64,000 nt of DNA from Janibacter sp. CX7 (lineage in GTDB: Bacteria > Actinomycetota > Actinomycetes > Actinomycetales > Dermatophilaceae), in assembly GCF_024362365.1 (NCBI RefSeq), contig NZ_CP101464.1:1860001-1924000 (forward strand), given 5' to 3'. This document shows positions 62,513 to 64,000 of this stretch, piece by piece. The position numbers were made by a program, and so were the translations under genes. Under the pieces are notes generated by a model. That model searched no databases and was not told the origin of the DNA. It was given only the letters and a program-made list of their open reading frames with translations. Every line of letters begins with the position of its first letter. The stretch's first letter is position 1.

Positions 62513-64000
62513 GTGCCCGGCTCAGCGGATCACCTCAGCGACGGCCCCATCCTCAACGGCATCCCCACCCACCTGCCGGACATCGACGCGGAGGAGACAG
62601 CCGAGTGGCTGGACTCCATCGACGCGCTGATCGACGACTCGGGCCGCGAGCGCGCCCGCTACGTCATGCTGCGCCTGCTCGAGCGCGCTCGCATGAAGAA
62701 CGTCGGGGTCCCGTCGCTGACGACGACCGACTACGTCAACACCATCCGCCCGGCGGACGAGCCGTGGTACCCCGGTGACGAGGAGGTCGAGCGCCGCTAC
62801 CGCGCGTGGATCCGCTGGAATGCCGCGATCCAGGTCCACCGCGCCCAGCGCCCCGGCGTCGGGGTCGGCGGCCACATCTCCTCCTACGCCTCCGCGGCGA
62901 CCCTCTACGAGGTCGGCTTCAACCACTTCTGGCGGGGCAAGGACCACCCGGGTGGCGGCGACCAGATCTTCTTCCAGGGCCACGCCTCCCCTGGCATGTA
63001 CGCCCGCGCCTTCCTCGAGGGCCGCATCAGCGAGGAGCAGATGGACGGCTTCCGCCAGGAGGCCGCCCAGCTCGCCGGGCAGGGCCAGACCGGGATGCCC
63101 TCCTACCCGCACCCGCGCCTGATGCCGGACTTCTGGGAGTTCCCTACGGTCTCGATGGGCATCGGCCCGATGAACGCGATCTACCAGGCGCAGTTCAACA
63201 AGTACCTGCACAACCGCGGCATCAAGGACACCTCCCAGCAGCACGTGTGGGCCTTCCTCGGCGACGGCGAGATGGACGAGCCGGAGAGCCGTGGCCTGCT
63301 GCAGACGGCCGCCTTCGAGGAGCTCGACAACCTCACCTTCGTCGTCAACTGCAACCTCCAGCGTCTCGACGGGCCGGTCCGCGGCAACGGCAAGATCATC
63401 CAGGAGCTCGAGGCGCAGTTCCGCGGCGCCGGGTGGAATGTCATCAAGGTCGTCTGGGGCCGCGGCTGGGACCCGCTGCTCGCCGCCGACCGCGACGGCG
63501 CGCTGGTCAACCTCATGAACCAGACGCCCGACGGCGACTACCAGACCTTCCGCGCCAACGACGGCGCCTACGTGCGGGAGAACTTCTTCAACCGCGACCC
63601 GCGCACCCGCAAGCTCGTCGAGGACTGGTCCGACGCCGACGTGTGGTGGAAGCTCAAGCGCGGTGGCCACGACTACAACAAGGTCTACGCCGCCTACCGC
63701 GCCGCGATGCACCACACCGGTCAGCCGACGGTCATCCTCGCGAAGACGATCAAGGGCTACGGCCTGGGCACGCACTTCGCCGGGCGCAATGCGACCCACC
63801 AGATGAAGAAGCTCACCCTCGACGACCTCAAGGGGCTGCGCGACGGGCTGAAGATCCCGATCACCGACGAGCAGCTCGAGGCCAACCCCTACCTGCCGCC
63901 CTACTACCACCCCGGTGAGGACGACGAGGCGATCCAGTACATGCGCGAGCGCCGCGGCAAGCTCGGCGGCGGGCTGCCCTCGCGGCGGGTCGAGTACACG
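62513..64000 (+). CDS. aceE: Pyruvate dehydrogenase E1 component, homodimeric (3' end beyond window)
   Basis: 496 codons of about 900-plus are visible. This is the homodimeric (AceE) E1. The thiamine-diphosphate site [12 protein letters not shown], with [24 protein letters not shown] downstream, is present, as are [20 protein letters not shown] and GFRQEA. The reaction is oxidative decarboxylation of pyruvate in the PDH complex. The GTG start has AAAGGA 8 nt upstream. DUF3052-ahpE lie beyond fdhD on the other strand, as in mycobacteria. Confidence 0.96.
   Translation, partial: MPGSADHLSDGPILNGIPTHLPDIDAEETAEWLDSIDALIDDSGRERARYVMLRLLERARMKNVGVPSLTTTDYVNTIRPADEPWYPGDEEVERRYRAWIRWNAAIQVHRAQRPGVGVGGHISSYASAATLYEVGFNHFWRGKDHPGGGDQIFFQGHASPGMYARAFLEGRISEEQMDGFRQEAAQLAGQGQTGMPSYPHPRLMPDFWEFPTVSMGIGPMNAIYQAQFNKYLHNRGIKDTSQQHVWAFLGDGEMDEPESRGLLQTAAFEELDNLTFVVNCNLQRLDGPVRGNGKIIQELEAQFRGAGWNVIKVVWGRGWDPLLAADRDGALVNLMNQTPDGDYQTFRANDGAYVRENFFNRDPRTRKLVEDWSDADVWWKLKRGGHDYNKVYAAYRAAMHHTGQPTVILAKTIKGYGLGTHFAGRNATHQMKKLTLDDLKGLRDGLKIPITDEQLEANPYLPPYYHPGEDDEAIQYMRERRGKLGGGLPSRRVEYT

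Overview
The window is high-GC (roughly 70% or more outside the rRNA genes) chromosomal DNA of an actinobacterium. Gene content and order (tyrS-mpg, argCJBDFR-H, pheST, rplT-rpmI-infC, glnA2-glnE, rnhA/phosphatase, Zn-ribbon and Nif3 genes, ahpE-DUF3052-aceE), a mycobacterial-type FurA, PriA, polyphosphate glucokinase and leaderless starts fit Actinomycetes. A Micrococcales/Intrasporangiaceae-like member is my best guess, not proven. Almost everything is core chromosome; I see no prophage, IS element or CRISPR array.

Layout. 1-2.2 kb: HAD phosphatase (cut by the window edge) and a TPR protein, both minus. 2.1-7.9 kb: one rRNA operon on the minus strand (16S-23S-5S, no spacer tRNA) with leader, promoter and terminator. 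8-10.8 kb: tyrS, an IdeR/DtxR-box-controlled bfd-bfr iron-storage pair, and the alkyladenine glycosylase mpg. 10.8-18.1 kb: the arginine operon argC-J-B-D-F-R-H, with almost every junction an ATGA/GTGA overlap and argG missing. 18.2-27.4 kb: pheT-pheS, then a furA-katA peroxide module and a hypothetical gene, then the rRNA methyltransferase-rplT-rpmI-infC translation block. 27.4-33.2 kb: histidine operon hisD-C-B-(unknown gene)-H-priA plus an sseB-like gene. 33.2-38.9 kb: glnE, a GlnA2-type synthetase and a large methyltransferase. 39-41.4 kb: secreted M6 metalloprotease. 41.5-46.4 kb: panB, a methyltransferase, map, ppgK and an APC permease (plus), with one small minus-strand gene.

46.4-47.4 kb is the one clearly foreign-looking stretch: a lower-GC cassette of two unknown genes plus a small ORF, all translationally coupled, beside rnpB. 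It is the best candidate here for an undescribed system. 47.6-50.3 kb: RNase P RNA, a TMEM165/GDT1 manganese exporter behind an apparent yybP-ykoY riboswitch, and an RNB-family nuclease. 50.3-54.6 kb: yaaA, an ion permease, a 89-bp inverted-repeat element, metZ, a rhodanese and a VTT membrane protein. 54.6-61.5 kb: rnhA/phosphatase, Zn-ribbon protein, Nif3, tRNA-Val(UAC), a 2OG/Fe(II)-type oxygenase, ahpE, DUF3052 and two bacterial-PH membrane proteins (all minus). 61.5-64 kb: fdhD and the start of aceE (plus).

Cross-cutting themes: leaderless promoters (TANNNT then 6-8 nt then the start codon) recur at about a dozen genes; several starts appear non-canonical (infC ATC, ahpE CTG, the VTT gene ATC); iron, manganese and peroxide control is visible as an IdeR box, a Mn riboswitch and a FurA box.
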